Assembly: GCA_944739405.2 (NCBI GenBank)
Contig: OX123183.2
Coordinates: forward strand, 89,790,729 to 89,854,728
Length of the DNA stretch: 64,000 nt
Direction: 5' to 3'
Source: Euclidia mi
Lineage: Eukaryota; Arthropoda; Insecta; Lepidoptera; Erebidae
The notes below the pieces were generated by a model. It did not search any database and was not told the origin of the DNA. It worked only from the letters and a program-made list of their open reading frames with translations. Position numbers and translations under genes: made by a program. Shown here piece after piece: positions 35,529-46,532 of this stretch (positions are counted from its first letter, which is position 1; every line of letters begins with the position of its first letter).

Positions 35529-36271
35529 TGTTCAGAATCTGCCTAGAACGACTGGGAAAGGTTTGCAGATGGTAGTGGAAGCGTGATTGTATTCATCCAG
35601 TCATTGTAGGTAAGTCAAAGGTCGAACATATATTTACAGTGATTCACAGTGATGACATTAAAACAAATCAGTGTACAATTCTATTACCTGGTGGTTTTCT
35701 CTGGTGGCCTGGAGGAAACCTAGATAAAACACGCACTAATTTTGGCCGAAACAGAGGTGATTACCGTTAGTTACCAGAATCCAAACGCGGGGTCTTCAAG
35801 ACATTCACACAATTTTTGCAAATGTTCAATATGTCACAAATTTATTATAACCTTTGCCGAAGTTCAAAGCGGCAATTACATGTATTAACACAATTCAAGT
35901 CGCGAAGTGGATTTAACCATGTGCTTTCAAAAGGCCATATTTTACTAGACGACAAAACGTGTTAATTTTTCAAGCCAAGAAGCAAAAGGTGATGTTCAAT
36001 ATATATCACTAACTTGTCAATCGCTCACAACCTTTGCCGGGCAAATCCAATAGCGACAATTGCAAGGTTATTACACACTTTAATTCAATTCTACAATTCA
36101 CACGACAAGACAAAAAGGGTGTGGTCAAAAAACAATTATTTCCGAAAGCAAGAATGAGACTGATTTGACAGTTCATAGTGTGACCAGTCAGAAATTTAAA
36201 TTAGACAAAATAATGATACCAACTAATATTATCGATTCAACTTATCATAGACAATATTTCTATTTCAAACA
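35529..36271 (-). repeat. 3' LTR of Bel/Pao (743 bp)
   Basis: A TG...CA repeat. Compared with the other LTR it lacks one stretch near the ATTACCTGGTG phrase and another of about 26 bp after TCTTCAAGACA, so the two copies have drifted. Confidence 0.92.
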
Positions 36272-36302
36272 TCCATCCGCCCCGGACTAGGCTACCGGTC
36301 CG

Positions 36303-37262
36303 CTAATCGGTTGGTAGACGTGACAACGTTGCAACCGCTCTCCTCAGAATCGAACCGTCCACCAAGACCTCAGCAAATCGGGGAACTGAATCAGCCCCAG
36401 TTACTAAACGAAGAATGCGCCCCCTGCGCCATCTGAGTGGCGGAAGGTTAGCCTCCTTAATCAAAACGAGGTCTCCAATCTTGGGTGGATCGGTCTTGTC
36501 GGGCCACTTAACGCGTTGCTGGAGTATGTGCAAATATTCAAAATTCCAGCGTTTCCAAAAGCTCTGAGTAATCTGGCGTACCAATTCAAAACGCGAGAGA
36601 CGATTAGGTCTCGTATCAATATACTCAAGCAAGGCGACAAGTGGGCGACTAATAAAAAAATAGCCCGGCGTAAGGGCTTCCAAATTATTCGGATCTGACG
36701 AGATCGGGCACAATGGCCTAGAGTTCAAAACGGCCTCAATCTTATAAAACACAGTTGCGAGTTCCTCAAATGTAAGGACTGATTCACCAATTGTCCTGAG
36801 CAAGTGTGTCTTGGCCGATTATACAGCAGCCTCAAATATACCACCGCAGTGTGGACAATTTGGTGGAAAAACAACCAATTTATTCCACGTCGGGCAAGCC
36901 TATATCAACCATGTTGGTTTCAAGTAAATTAACTACGTAATTTTAATAATTATAAGTGCCCTTGAAGTTAGTGCCGCAATCAGAACGGATCAAGGAAGGC
37001 AGCCCTCTGCGGGATACAAATCTGTCAAATGTGGCTACAAACGCCTCGGTCGTAAGCGAGGAGACCAGCTCTTAGTTTACGGCCTTCGTGGAGAGGCAAA
37101 CGAAGACACACAAGTAGGCCTTAACAGTCTTGCTGTTTCGTAGCGTCGATGTTTTCACCAAAAAGGGACCAGCGAAGTCCGTGCCAACACCGTCAAACGT
37201 TCCTGCTCTCTGTTACGCGATCTGCCGGTAAGTCTCCCATCAAGGGCTGCATGGTAGAAGCC
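36303..37262 (-). pseudogene. pol: Bel/Pao integrase core and C-terminal domain
   Basis: Frame pieces show MGDLPADR, the catalytic D in GTDFAGPF, the second D in IRSDCGTN, and the catalytic E in GIFEAAV, so all three DDE codons survive. Stops interrupt the core at about 37072 and just after EAAV at about 36821. The open frame 36303-36803 covers the rest: VLNSRPL, then the small beta-barrel C-terminal domain (IGDLVLIKEANLPPLRWRRGRI..RLVTGADS). The stop after LSRLPTD is the natural end of Pol. The enzyme would insert element DNA into chromosomes. Confidence 0.88.
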
Positions 37263-37264
37263 TT

Positions 37265-37328
37265 GAGCTTATAGCAAGGGATGCAGCGAAAGATGTAGTC
37301 TTTCGCTGCATCCCTGTGCTATAAGCTC
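37265..37328. repeat. Inverted duplication in integrase coding DNA
   Basis: Arms 37265-37293 and 37299-37328 are reverse complements apart from one missing base, with a 5-nt spacer TGTAG. The 37265-37293 arm encodes the expected CIPC-containing segment on the minus strand. The other arm is an inserted inverted copy and brings an in-frame TAG. Confidence 0.88.
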
Positions 37329-37339
37329 CGAATTATTCT

Positions 37340-37639
37340 TCAGGCAGATAAAATCCAAAACTCGCGTTGCAAAATGGCCAACAGGGCATTGCAACCGCAA
37401 CCGCAATGCGCATGCAAACTTTTGAGGTGACGGTCAATTACCAACAAACGTACCAAATGACCGTCATTGGGTAACAAAAGGGGGTGACGTGCCCCGTAAG
37501 GGAGGTTGGCGTTCTTGAGACGCCCTCCAACGCGCAAAAGACCCGTATCGTCCGAAAATGGGTTCAATTTAAATACAGCTCCCGACAGTTTCGATTTCCC
37601 TGACTTAAGGATAGCAATCTCCTTCTCAAAATACGACAA
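37340..37639 (-). pseudogene. pol: Bel/Pao integrase zinc-binding N-terminus
   Basis: It carries ARHPLLLPNDGHLVRLLVIDRH with the two-His part of the HHCC domain (H.....H), then LHAHCG...LLAILQREFWILSA. The matching C-x2-C (CIPC) lies about 60 bp further on at about 37275-37285, beyond an inverted duplication that breaks the frame. Confidence 0.85.
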
Positions 37640-38302
37640 TTACCCAGAACGAATCCAAAAGTTGAGGGACTCCTGTCCTTCCTGTGGCGAGAGAAACGGT
37701 GTCAAATTAAAAACAAAACGCTTTATCCAAGCAGTTACACCTAACAACTTTTCAAGGGAGCTGTAGCGATTCAACAAGAAATCGGGATCGAAGGCGCATT
37801 CTACCTTCTCAAGAGCGAGTGTTCGTAGACCCGGCAAGTTGGAAGTATTCAAAACTGGCGTTCGAGGCCAATCAATTTCTGGTCGCCTCAACCATTCCGA
37901 ACCCCACCACAGCGAATGGCCTATTAAACTAGGGGTCAAGCATCCGCGCGAGGCACAATCAGCAGGGTTGAGCTCACCTGGCACGTGTCTCCAAACAAGC
38001 GTGACTTCGAATTTTTGGATTTGGGAAACGCGATTAGCGACAAATACCTCCAAAGTGTGGATAGACGCCTTCAACCAACAAAGAACAATTTGGCTGTCTG
38101 TACAGGCGTAGGTCCCATTAATATAAATTGTTTTACCCAAAGTTTTAGACAAGTGATTCAACAATCGCACGAGTAGGGCTGCTCCCGAGAGCTCCAATTT
38201 CGGAATGGTCAGAGATGTCCGAAGGGTTGCAACCTTGTTGCAATCACAAAACCCGTGAAGGGTTGCCTTGTACTTCCCGGGAGGAAGAATGGGACGAAAC
38301 AA
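37640..38302 (-). pseudogene. pol: Bel/Pao RNase H region
   Basis: HGFCDCNK, PKLELSGA, CTDSQIVLCWL and ELNPADCASRG carry the D-E-D-D positions of RNase H, in order. HGFCD is followed much too quickly by the PKLELSGA block, so a stretch between them has been deleted. C-terminal to this, the frame runs into the region before the integrase. The enzyme would remove RNA from RNA:DNA hybrids during reverse transcription. Confidence 0.85.
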
Positions 38303-38380
38303 GGAGATCTCATGGACGGCAGGAAGTGAGGATACAAAAGAGGTCCATTCCTCAACAAGAGTACCGCGTAGAGGTTCGTC

Positions 38381-38650
38381 CTAGGTCAATCCTGCTGTCC
38401 AAAGCTTCTGCAAGAAGCGTTTTGCCCAAAATATGACAGGACAAACCCAACCATTTGGATCAAAGGTTCTGGCGACAGTAGACAATACGAGACCTTTAGT
38501 CCAAGAACAAGGCAATTTCAAGTCTACGTTATACGTAAAGATGTCTTGGACTGGTCTGTATTGAACGCCGAGAACAGCCATCATTGCGGGGTTGTCAACA
38601 ATCTCAAATAAATGTGGGTCTTGCTGATAATCTTCTGGTAAGCCTTCCAA
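38381..38650 (-). pseudogene. pol: Bel/Pao RT connection region
   Basis: It contains VLGVQYRPVQDIFTYNV and RTFDPNGWVCPVIFWAK, the segment between polymerase and RNase H in Bel/Pao Pol (the usual pattern is LG..W....D.....V, then FDP.G...P....K). The phase is shifted from both neighbours. Confidence 0.85.
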
Positions 38651-38680
38651 AAGCGCTGGTGAGTTGGAGATTCATTTGCG

Positions 38681-39448
38681 CTACTCATAACCAGCGGAGG
38701 CCAAGATATCTATCAATTCGTCCCGCAAGAGGATCGCCTCGTCCGCTGTGGAGGCGCCCGAACAAATGTCATCCATATAAATATCGTCCTTCAGGATGGC
38801 AGAAGCTCGTGGGAAACGTAAGCTTTCGCAGTCTGCGAGCTCCCAAAGAGAATGTATTGCCAAGTAGGGGCTCAACCTTAACCCGTACGTATTGGTATTG
38901 AGCTTGAAGACGACCATGGAATCGCGAGGATTCTCTCTCCAAAGGATCAGCTGGAAACGACGGTCATCAGGGTGGATAATCGTCTGCCTAAACATAATTT
39001 TTATATCGGCCACAAAGACAACCTGATGTCGTCCGAAGCTGGTGATGACGTCACATAGGTCTTTGACCAACTTGGGACCAGAATGCAAGCACTGGTTCAA
39101 GGATACGCCTGTAGAAGTCTGGGCAGAACCATCAAACACCTTGCGCAGCTTGCCAGTTGATGGCTTCAATACCGCATGATGCGGGAGAAAGTAATGCTCC
39201 ACCGAACGCCAATCCAAATTTGACACCGATATGTGTCCGAATTGTTCATATTCTCTCATGAACTCAATATACTTCTGTCTGAGCTCCGGATCACGACCCA
39301 TGCGACGCTCTATAGCCAAAAATCTCTTTTCGGCTAAAGATCGTGACTCACCAAGCGGAGGCCAAACAGACAGAAAAGGTAACTTCGTAATGATCCGACC
39401 AGAACGGAGTCGACCAGTGTTGTTCTGGAAGAACAGCTCGCACCTCAT
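38681..39448 (-). pseudogene. pol: Bel/Pao reverse transcriptase
   Basis: This 255-residue stretch carries the N-terminal RT block (YFLPHHAVLKPSTGKLRKVFD), motif A (VFVADIKIMFRQ with its Asp) and motif C (YMDD in DDIYMDDICSG). Two of the catalytic Asp positions of the polymerase are therefore intact. A usual Bel/Pao feature, LRLSPYLAIHSL in the motif B region, is also present. The frame breaks after ASAGYE and continues in another phase at 38650, and it is out of phase with the protease upstream. It would copy element RNA into DNA in the particle. Confidence 0.92.
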
Positions 39449-39992
39449 GTTCTGGATCCAAACGAGCAGCTTGAGGGGGCTCCTCTACCTCCCAAAACCT
39501 CTGAACCGCATCAGAGAGAGCGGAGCCTATAGCCAACAAATTATCAAGTTCGGGTGAAGCGGGGTCCCTAGGTACAGGTCCCATCAAAGCAAATCCAAAT
39601 ATGGTCGGGATGGCAGTCAAACCATTTGGCACCAAAATCCGTTTCCCACCAATCAAAATTCCACCGAGGACATCAGAACAAATTAACAAATCGATTTGTC
39701 CTGGTGTGTCAAATTTGGGGTCTGCCAGTTCCAAACCCGATGTCAAATTCACCACAGCAGCGGGTAGCTGTTTCTGTGGATGCATACCCAAAATATTCTT
39801 CAGCATAATAGCCCAGGTTTTAATCCTCGGGTGTGAAGATTCAACAGGGGCAAACAAAACCCTAACATGCTCTTCAACAGTAGAGGTTACGTCACCTATT
39901 CCCCGTATACAATTTGGAAAAGAACCCATATTTAATTTAACCTGCCCTACCAAATAAGTGGAAACAATGCAATCTTGCGAATCTGTGTCCAA
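39348..39992 (-). pseudogene. pol: Bel/Pao aspartic protease (A17/DUF1758 type) region
   Basis: The frame opens at the protease active site, reading LDTDSQ where the family has D-S/T-G-S. A Gly-to-Asp change has therefore hit the catalytic triplet. DLLICSDVLGGIL, a typical conserved block of the Bel/Pao protease, follows at about residues 100-112. Further down comes FGFALMGPVP, the flap-end block. The enzyme would cut Gag-Pol inside the particle. The phase differs from both gag and RT, so indels separate them. Confidence 0.82.
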
Positions 39993-40106
39993 TATAGCAC
40001 GGACGACAACAGAGGTCCCCGTGGGTCCCCAGACCCTAACAGCAACCGTTGGTAGGATAAAGGTCTCAATGGGGGAGGTTGGCGTTCTAGGGCAGGAGTC
40101 AATGAC

Positions 40107-41588
40107 CTATTGTTGCCTGGGCGGCAACCGTTGGCCAGGACCAGGCAAATCAAAACGACGGTGCGGCTTGAAGTCCTCAAAGGCGCGATGACTCGATCCG
40201 CACGCCATCTGTGGGGGGTCATAATGACGCACCCGCCCAAAACGAGGTCGGCGCGAGTCAAGGCGGGGACGCTCCGCCAAAGGAGGGGAATAACTGGGGC
40301 AGCAGTCATGGTGCTGGTGACGCTGAACAGTCACACATTCTGGTGCGCGAGAGAGAGGAGGCGTGCGTACGCTACGGTTCTGCAATCGGGGTGAGTGGCA
40401 ATCGAGTGAGCGAGGCGAATCTCGGCTACGCGCCAGTGAGCCTCGGTTGCCACCTTCAAAACACCCGCCCGTGCGCAGTGTCGGCTGGTTGGACAAGCGG
40501 CCTACCTCTCTGGCATTAATGCAGAGAATGTCCAAATGCTGTCCTCCACAGTGAGGACAGGGGCGAGAGTTTGGGCAGTCTCGCTGGTAGTGGGATCCCA
40601 AACATGAGAAGCAAAGGTGGCGGGCATTCGCAATGCGCCTACGAGAGGCGACATGAAGGTCCAAGAATGCCCTACAATTGGCCGTTCTGTGCCCCGTGAC
40701 CTTGCAATAAGAGCACTCTGCGGGGCTCTGCGTAACTAAAAATCGAGAAGGCCACCGATCAACATTTCCTCGGGTGTGAACGCGTGCCTGCTCCTTGCCC
40801 TTGGGCGGTTGCGACTTAGCTGGCGTGTCACCAACGGACTTGTCCAAGACCCGGCACTCGTCCTCCAAAAACTTCTCTAAGTCTGCAAAAGTGGGTAGAT
40901 GTGTCGCACTATCCCCACCAAAGCGCTGCTCAAACCGCGACCTCAGGTCGGCAGGCAGCTTCTTGAGCACTATATGTACCAGCAGGTAGGACCATTGGTC
41001 CACGGGCAGATCCAGGCACTTAAGGGCGTTTATTGCCACCAATAGCGGGTTCAAAAGTTGGGTGCGCAACCCAAAGACCGGGGTGAGCGTGGGCAAACTC
41101 AAAATCTGCTCAATATGGGTGTCTGCGAGGCCACGCTTGTTGTGGTACCTGCAGGTGATTAGGTCCCGAGCTGTCTGGTAGGCCTCGTCAGACACGGGCA
41201 GATGCTGGATGAGGCCTTTGGCCTCCCCATCCAAAGCCGACATCAAGTAGGCCAATTTTTGTGCCGGCCGAAGGTCAGCCCTGGCACCGACCAGGCTGTC
41301 AAACATGTTGAGAAAGCCCAGGTAGCTTCCTAGGCAGCCATCAAAATGTGGGAAGTCAAGCGTGGAAAGCCGACTCACCAGTCCCGGTGCTGGCCTAGGA
41401 AGCTCTTGCTTCAAAACGGGTTGCCCGTCCCTCTTGGCAATTAACTGTCTTGCACAGTCGGAGACAGCATCATATAGGTCCAGAATCTGGACATAGTCCT
41501 CACTGACTTTATTTCGCTGGTCCACGGTGAAGTCAACAACTGACACTTTGAGACAGCAAGCGCTGAAAGTACAAAATTGCTGTTCCAC
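40107..41588 (-). CDS. gag: Bel/Pao Gag
   Basis: This 493-residue frame encodes the structural protein that would package element RNA in cytoplasmic particles. The middle (about residues 75-230) is the helical DUF1759-type region of Bel/Pao Gag, with FPHFDG.. near its start and KKLPADLRSRFEQRF near its end. Cys/His motifs follow: CSYCKVTGHRTANC, CFSCLGSHYQRDC and CPHCGGQHLDILC, zinc knuckles for RNA binding. The frame opens with GTG. The natural N-terminus is upstream: an ATG at 41739 opens 37 codons (MSAIKDLRAAAG...) in another phase, and a one-base shift plus stop near 41626 separates them. Downstream, protease coding continues in other phases. Confidence 0.9.
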   Translation of the reverse strand: MEQQFCTFSACCLKVSVVDFTVDQRNKVSEDYVQILDLYDAVSDCARQLIAKRDGQPVLKQELPRPAPGLVSRLSTLDFPHFDGCLGSYLGFLNMFDSLVGARADLRPAQKLAYLMSALDGEAKGLIQHLPVSDEAYQTARDLITCRYHNKRGLADTHIEQILSLPTLTPVFGLRTQLLNPLLVAINALKCLDLPVDQWSYLLVHIVLKKLPADLRSRFEQRFGGDSATHLPTFADLEKFLEDECRVLDKSVGDTPAKSQPPKGKEQARVHTRGNVDRWPSRFLVTQSPAECSYCKVTGHRTANCRAFLDLHVASRRRIANARHLCFSCLGSHYQRDCPNSRPCPHCGGQHLDILCINAREVGRLSNQPTLRTGGCFEGGNRGSLARSRDSPRSLDCHSPRLQNRSVRTPPLSRAPECVTVQRHQHHDCCPSYSPPLAERPRLDSRRPRFGRVRHYDPPQMACGSSHRAFEDFKPHRRFDLPGPGQRLPPRQQ

Positions 41589-41625
41589 GCTTGCCAGCCG
41601 ATCATTGATCTGCTCAAATCTTTAG

Positions 41626-41739
41626 TTATAAGGCCTGCTGGCGATTAGGCCGGTTTACCAAAGCACTGGCTGAGGCAAACCAGCGCAAATGTGATGAAAT
41701 GGCACCGGCAGCCGCACGCAAGTCCTTAATAGCTGACAT
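41626..41739 (-). pseudogene. gag: Bel/Pao Gag N-terminal piece in a shifted frame
   Basis: ATG at 41739, then 37 codons, then TAA at 41626-41628. The residue pattern fits Bel/Pao Gag starts, and the main gag phase takes over immediately downstream. Confidence 0.65.
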
Positions 41740-42380
41740 AATAAATTCTCAATAGAGCTCGGAGAAGCGTTAATAATTTTATCAATTAAAACTTAACAAA
41801 ACTTAATATTTGTCAATTCTTTGAAACCAATAATATTTATAAACTGTATGCTACAGTTGTAAGCAACAACAGATATTTACTGCCCAACAAAATTAATAGT
41901 TTCAATATATTGAAACAAACACAAAAGTTATCAAAGTTATAACTTATAACAAATTAAAAGTTGAAACTTCAAATTACTTAATTAATTATTTGCAACAGAC
42001 AGACCAGCTGTGTTATGAGTGATATACAACCGTAAGTTAACACAGAATATGTGTTACCTAACAATATTATCAGTATATTATTATTATAACCAAAGAGATT
42101 GGATAATATACATAGAGACCGTCCTAGTACTCTCAAATTGAACACAGTCAACTGACGTGTAAGATACAATTTAGACAATATTATGCCATCAAATTATATA
42201 ACCTTAGTGATTTTTTCTTTTATAACAGTTCTATCATGATTTTGAATTTAGTCGTATAATATTTTTATCGACTTTTCAAGTGTTGTAAAAAAATCTTATC
42301 GATATGTCTATCCACCGTATATTTTTACCTCGTTATTTTTTAGATTATATGTGCACGTGATAAAGATTTATAAAATAAGT

Positions 42381-42516
42381 GGATTGCTGCAGTATGTCGT
42401 GGAAAAAATTGGGTGCCTAGAAAGCACCATAGAATTTGTTCCAAGCATTTTACTGCGGAATGTTTTTATAGTAATGACAGATGGCTCCTCCCTTCTAAAC
42501 ATATCAGTGTGAGTTC
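42381..42516 (+). pseudogene. THAP-domain fragment
   Basis: The plus-strand reading KWIAAVCRGKNWVPRKHHRICSKHF...ECF..NDRWLLPSKHIS matches the second half of a THAP zinc finger (W..A..R..W.P....ICS.HF, then L). The first Cys pair of the C2CH motif is missing upstream, where an in-frame stop lies. GTGAGT follows the fragment and could be an old splice donor. It lies in the Bel/Pao leader on the opposite strand, so it is a foreign insertion. THAP domains occur in P-element-type transposases and in host regulators; a transposon origin seems likelier. Confidence 0.7.
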
Positions 42517-44280
42517 TTAAATAATTACTTGCTATCATTTAAACTATCAGCAACAGTAATGAATTCCGAAGCTTGTTAGAATCCATCATATTACATAAAA
42601 AATTAATGCACCTATAAAAAATATCTGATCTTTCTTTACAAAGACAGTAACATTTAAAGGACAGTAATTTGAAGGTTTGATAAGAATTGTCTGCTTTCAT
42701 AGTGACGACTACTGAGTGGATATGCATCAAAATAAGGGAATCAAAAATCAATTTGAAAGAAATTTTGTTAAATGTCATCTACCCAGAGACCAAAACTTGG
42801 TTGTTCTTGTTCGACTAGTGGACTAATAATGTGCCGATCCCAAGATAAAATCGAAGGGCTAGTCTAGTCACAATTTTTTTCTCTCTAAATATTCTGTGTG
42901 TCACATGTATGACTGAAACGTGTCCAATCCCGCACATACATTTTTTACACATAGATTTGTATTACCTACACTATGTAATGAGAAAATTTCAATAAAGTGA
43001 TTATTGTTAATAGCAAACCTTTGGGCACTATTCAAGGTTTTGTCTGATTTATCTATTTTAAGTAAATTTTTATGGTTTTTGCTTGATAAAATCGATGTTG
43101 ACTATCTCCTATCCTTGTAAAGTTAATTTGGATATGCCATTCTCAGTTATCATAATGCTTAAGCTATGAGTTTTGCTTTTATCTTAATTATTTGCTTTCT
43201 CTAATAAAAATATGTTATTGAGATTAGAGAGAGAGTAGGGGGTGATGATTTATTTATTTAATATTTATTAATCCCACTTACAGCTTTCATTACAGCTGAA
43301 AAACTAACTATAAATAAGTATAAATAAACATTTATGCCGAGGGTGTCGTATGAGGCGACTAAGAGAAACAAGAGAAGGAAATCTCGAAATAAAACCCTAT
43401 ACGAATACGTCTGGCTAGTGTGGTATTATAGTAGGCCAAACCTCCACCACGGAAGGTTAAAGACCAGGCGTGGACTTCAAAAGGCTGTTGATGCGTAAAG
43501 AAAAATACCTAAAAAAGTAGAAAATAACGCCTCGAAGGATTATGTGCTACTAAGTACCCATTTGAAACAAAAATATATAAGTTCAGTTTAAAAATGCAAG
43601 TTTGTGTAATAATTATTTAAAGACTGTCCATCAACTAGCGTTCTGACTGCTGTGGACATAAAGTTACGGAATTTAAAATGTATAACATATAAATAATATA
43701 CTTTACAAGTCCGTTTGATTTTGAACCTATATTAAAACTTTAATCGATATCGATAGCGGATTTGCTCAGTCACTATAAAATTAAAAAGTTACGATATTTG
43801 TGTTCAAATTGTCTTTAGCCCTAACTGACAAACATAGTGCCATCTTCTTCTGGCAACTCTAATTTATCATATGAGTGAAGAGTGTAGCTATATTCAATTT
43901 GTTCTTAAAAATATCGTTCCTTCCATGCTTCAGTTATTCTTCTGTGATTATAACAAAAACAAAGGTTATTAAGTTGATTTATCAATGTGACCCGCCCATC
44001 TATGCAAGGTCAAATGTGGTTATTATAATTTATATAAACAAAGTCAATTGATACATATAACCGGTGTGTATCCAACCAAACTGACTGATTATTGCTGCAA
44101 AAACAAATTCAAGTTAGATTTCAACAATTCAAGTTACTACAATTACTGATTGAACCAATAAATATAAATATTATGTATTTAAGCAAAACTGACCTAACAA
44201 GCACTACAACACTGTTTACAAATGTGATGTAGCGATGCCTAGCTCAGATACAAGTTTACAATATAGGCACACTCAACCGC
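42517..44280. other. Bel/Pao leader with foreign repeats
   Basis: Non-coding. It includes a dispersed-repeat block at 43336-43510 (GGTGTCGTATGAGGCGACTAAG..AAACCCTATACGAATACG) related to 16560-16690, and an AT-rich unique part. These insertions explain the long distance between the 5' LTR and gag. Confidence 0.55.
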
Positions 44281-44302
44281 GCTTCTGCTTACCAAACAAA
44301 TA

Positions 44303-45089
44303 TGTTCAGAATCTGCCTAGAAGGACTGGGAAAGGTTTGCAGATGGTAGTGGAAGCGTGATTGTATTCATCCAGTCATTGTAGATAAGTCAAAGGTCGAA
44401 CATAAATTTACTGTGATTCACAGTGATGAAATTAAAACAAATCAATGTACTATTACCTACCAACTAGTTCTATTACCTGGTGATCTTCTCTGGTGGCCTG
44501 GAGGAAACCTAGATAAAACGCGCACTAATTTTGGCCAAAACAGAGGTGATTACCGTTAGTTACCAGACTCCAAACGCGGGGTCTTCAAGACACGATGGCA
44601 CGTGGACGTCGCCACCGGATTCACACAATTTTTGCAAATGTTCAATATGTCACAAATTTATTATAAACTTTGCCGAATTTCAAAGCGGCAATTACAGGTA
44701 TTTATACAATTCAATTCGCGAAGTGGATTTAACCATGTGCTTTCAAAATGTCATATTCTACTAAACGACAAAACGTGTAAATTTTTCAAGACAAGAAGCA
44801 AAAGGTGATGTTCAATATATATCACTAACTTATCAACCGCACACAACCTTTGCCGGGCAAATCCAATAGCGACAATTGCAAGGTTATTACACACTTTAAT
44901 TCAATTCTACAATTCACACGACAATACAAAAACGGTGTGGTCAAAAAACATTTTTTTCCGAAAGCAAGAATGAGACTGATTTGACAGTTCATAGTGTGAC
45001 CAGAGTCAGAAATTTACAATAGACAAAATAATGATATCAACTAATATTATCGATTCAACTTATCATAGACAATATTTCATTTTCAAACA
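44303..45089 (-). repeat. 5' LTR of Bel/Pao (787 bp)
   Basis: The partner of 35529-36271, with the same start and end and longer by two internal stretches. The overlapping plus frames at 44531-44808 are not genes. Confidence 0.92.
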
Positions 45090-45094
45090 AAATA

Positions 45095-46290
45095 TATACC
45101 AATAAATAAATCGGATCGAGACGGTAATGTTTTGGAGGAGCTATGAAAACTTGTACGTACTCTCCGTACGAGTTTCTAGGGCTCTCCTGATATATAAATT
45201 CAATTTTTGTGGTTCGCTGGTATCGTTATTTTACGTACCGCGATTTAAAACAAACCGCATTAACTTCAACGTTTTAAAATTTTTACCGTCGGCTGCATTT
45301 TTAATGACTACTAATTACTCGTTACAGCAATTGAGGCTATGCTAAATCGTGATGTAGTTTACCATTTCAGTAGTACAGTCAGTGAAAATGCTACTAGTAT
45401 ACGATTTATTTGAAATCTCGTGGCAAATCTATATTTTTAAAGTCAAGCATTCAAATGATTGATGTATTCATAAAACATTTCACTAAAAATGCTAAAAGCT
45501 TTTATGTAAAAATAAGAAAAGCGTAACATGATAAAAATAAAACTGTTTATTACACGTTACATTAACCTTCTCTAATTGCACTTTTTTACCCTTTCTATTC
45601 AGTGAGCGAAAAAATAAGTAAGAAAAACGACTTTTAACAGAGTACGGTTCTGTTTATTCTCGCAAAGACGAAGACGTACAAATTACTGGCTTCTACCCGA
45701 GAAGGTATACAAATGGCATAATTAGGTCCTAAACTTCACAACAAAGTCCTATTCTTTTTAACTGACACTGCATAATTGTCTCTAAACTACCAACGTTAGT
45801 ATATAGGTCGCTACTTAACTAATTAATGTAACTTCGTCTTTATCTTTAATTATATCATTATTAAGTTTGAAATTGTACGAATTACAACTTCGTCCAAAAT
45901 TCCATCACAGTTTCCAGTACGCACTAGGGAATTGTGGTTGCTTGACTATTTCATTACCTAGCTCTTAAAACTGAATGGATTGGGTTGTATGAAAATTTAT
46001 TAAATACTGCGTCGCCTACGAGGCTTATTCTAAAGGCGTATTTGCCAGCCAGTGCGAACATGCTTGAGTGCACGAAGTGAACAAACTAGTGTTCTTTGTA
46101 CGTCCTTCAGCATCGCACTCCTTAATTAAAAGAGAAATTATACTAAAGGTATGTATGCCATTGATAACTTAAAATACATCGAAAACAAAACAAGGGAATG
46201 TCTGTGTAGCTAAAATAGTTATAATTATATTATACTCTACGTGGTAGACAGAAAGCAAATATAACCACTTACGCCAGTATAGAGATTGAT
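45095..46290. other. No gene seen
   Basis: AT-rich. The 72-aa frame at 45127-45345 has no motif. Confidence 0.4.
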
Positions 46291-46330
46291 ACTCTATTGT
46301 ATATTGTTTATATACAATATACAATAGAGT
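46291..46330. repeat. Perfect hairpin, 16-bp stem
   Basis: ACTCTATTGTATATTG pairs exactly with CAATATACAATAGAGT around an 8-nt loop. Confidence 0.88.
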
Positions 46331-46532
46331 TGTCGAAGCCAGTTCCAAATGAAAGATGGTAATTGCAGTGGACTGTATATATTGTAGTAATACTGGTTCT
46401 TTACAAATGAGAAAATGCCCGACAATAATCAGCGCAAGCGATAGATTTGAGTACGTGTTATTCGTTGGGCTTCTAATCGCTGACAGCAGCTAGTGTTGTG
46501 ACACGATTGTAGTGATGTGATTTAATGTGTTA

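Larger units (their letters stand above)
35529..45089 (-). mobile_element. Bel/Pao LTR retrotransposon, 9.56 kb, degraded
   Basis: Two direct LTRs (35529-36271 and 44303-45089) begin TGTTCAGAAT and end TTTCAAACA. The pentamer AAATA flanks the whole element (35524-35528 and 45090-45094). Coding is on the minus strand in the order gag, protease, RT, RNase H, integrase, the Bel/Pao order. A weak purine tract (GGGGCGGATGGA on the minus strand) adjoins the 3' LTR. TGGTAAGCAGAAGCG a few bases inside the 5' LTR is a possible primer-binding site. The 2.6-kb leader before gag is unusually long and contains foreign sequence. Confidence 0.95.
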
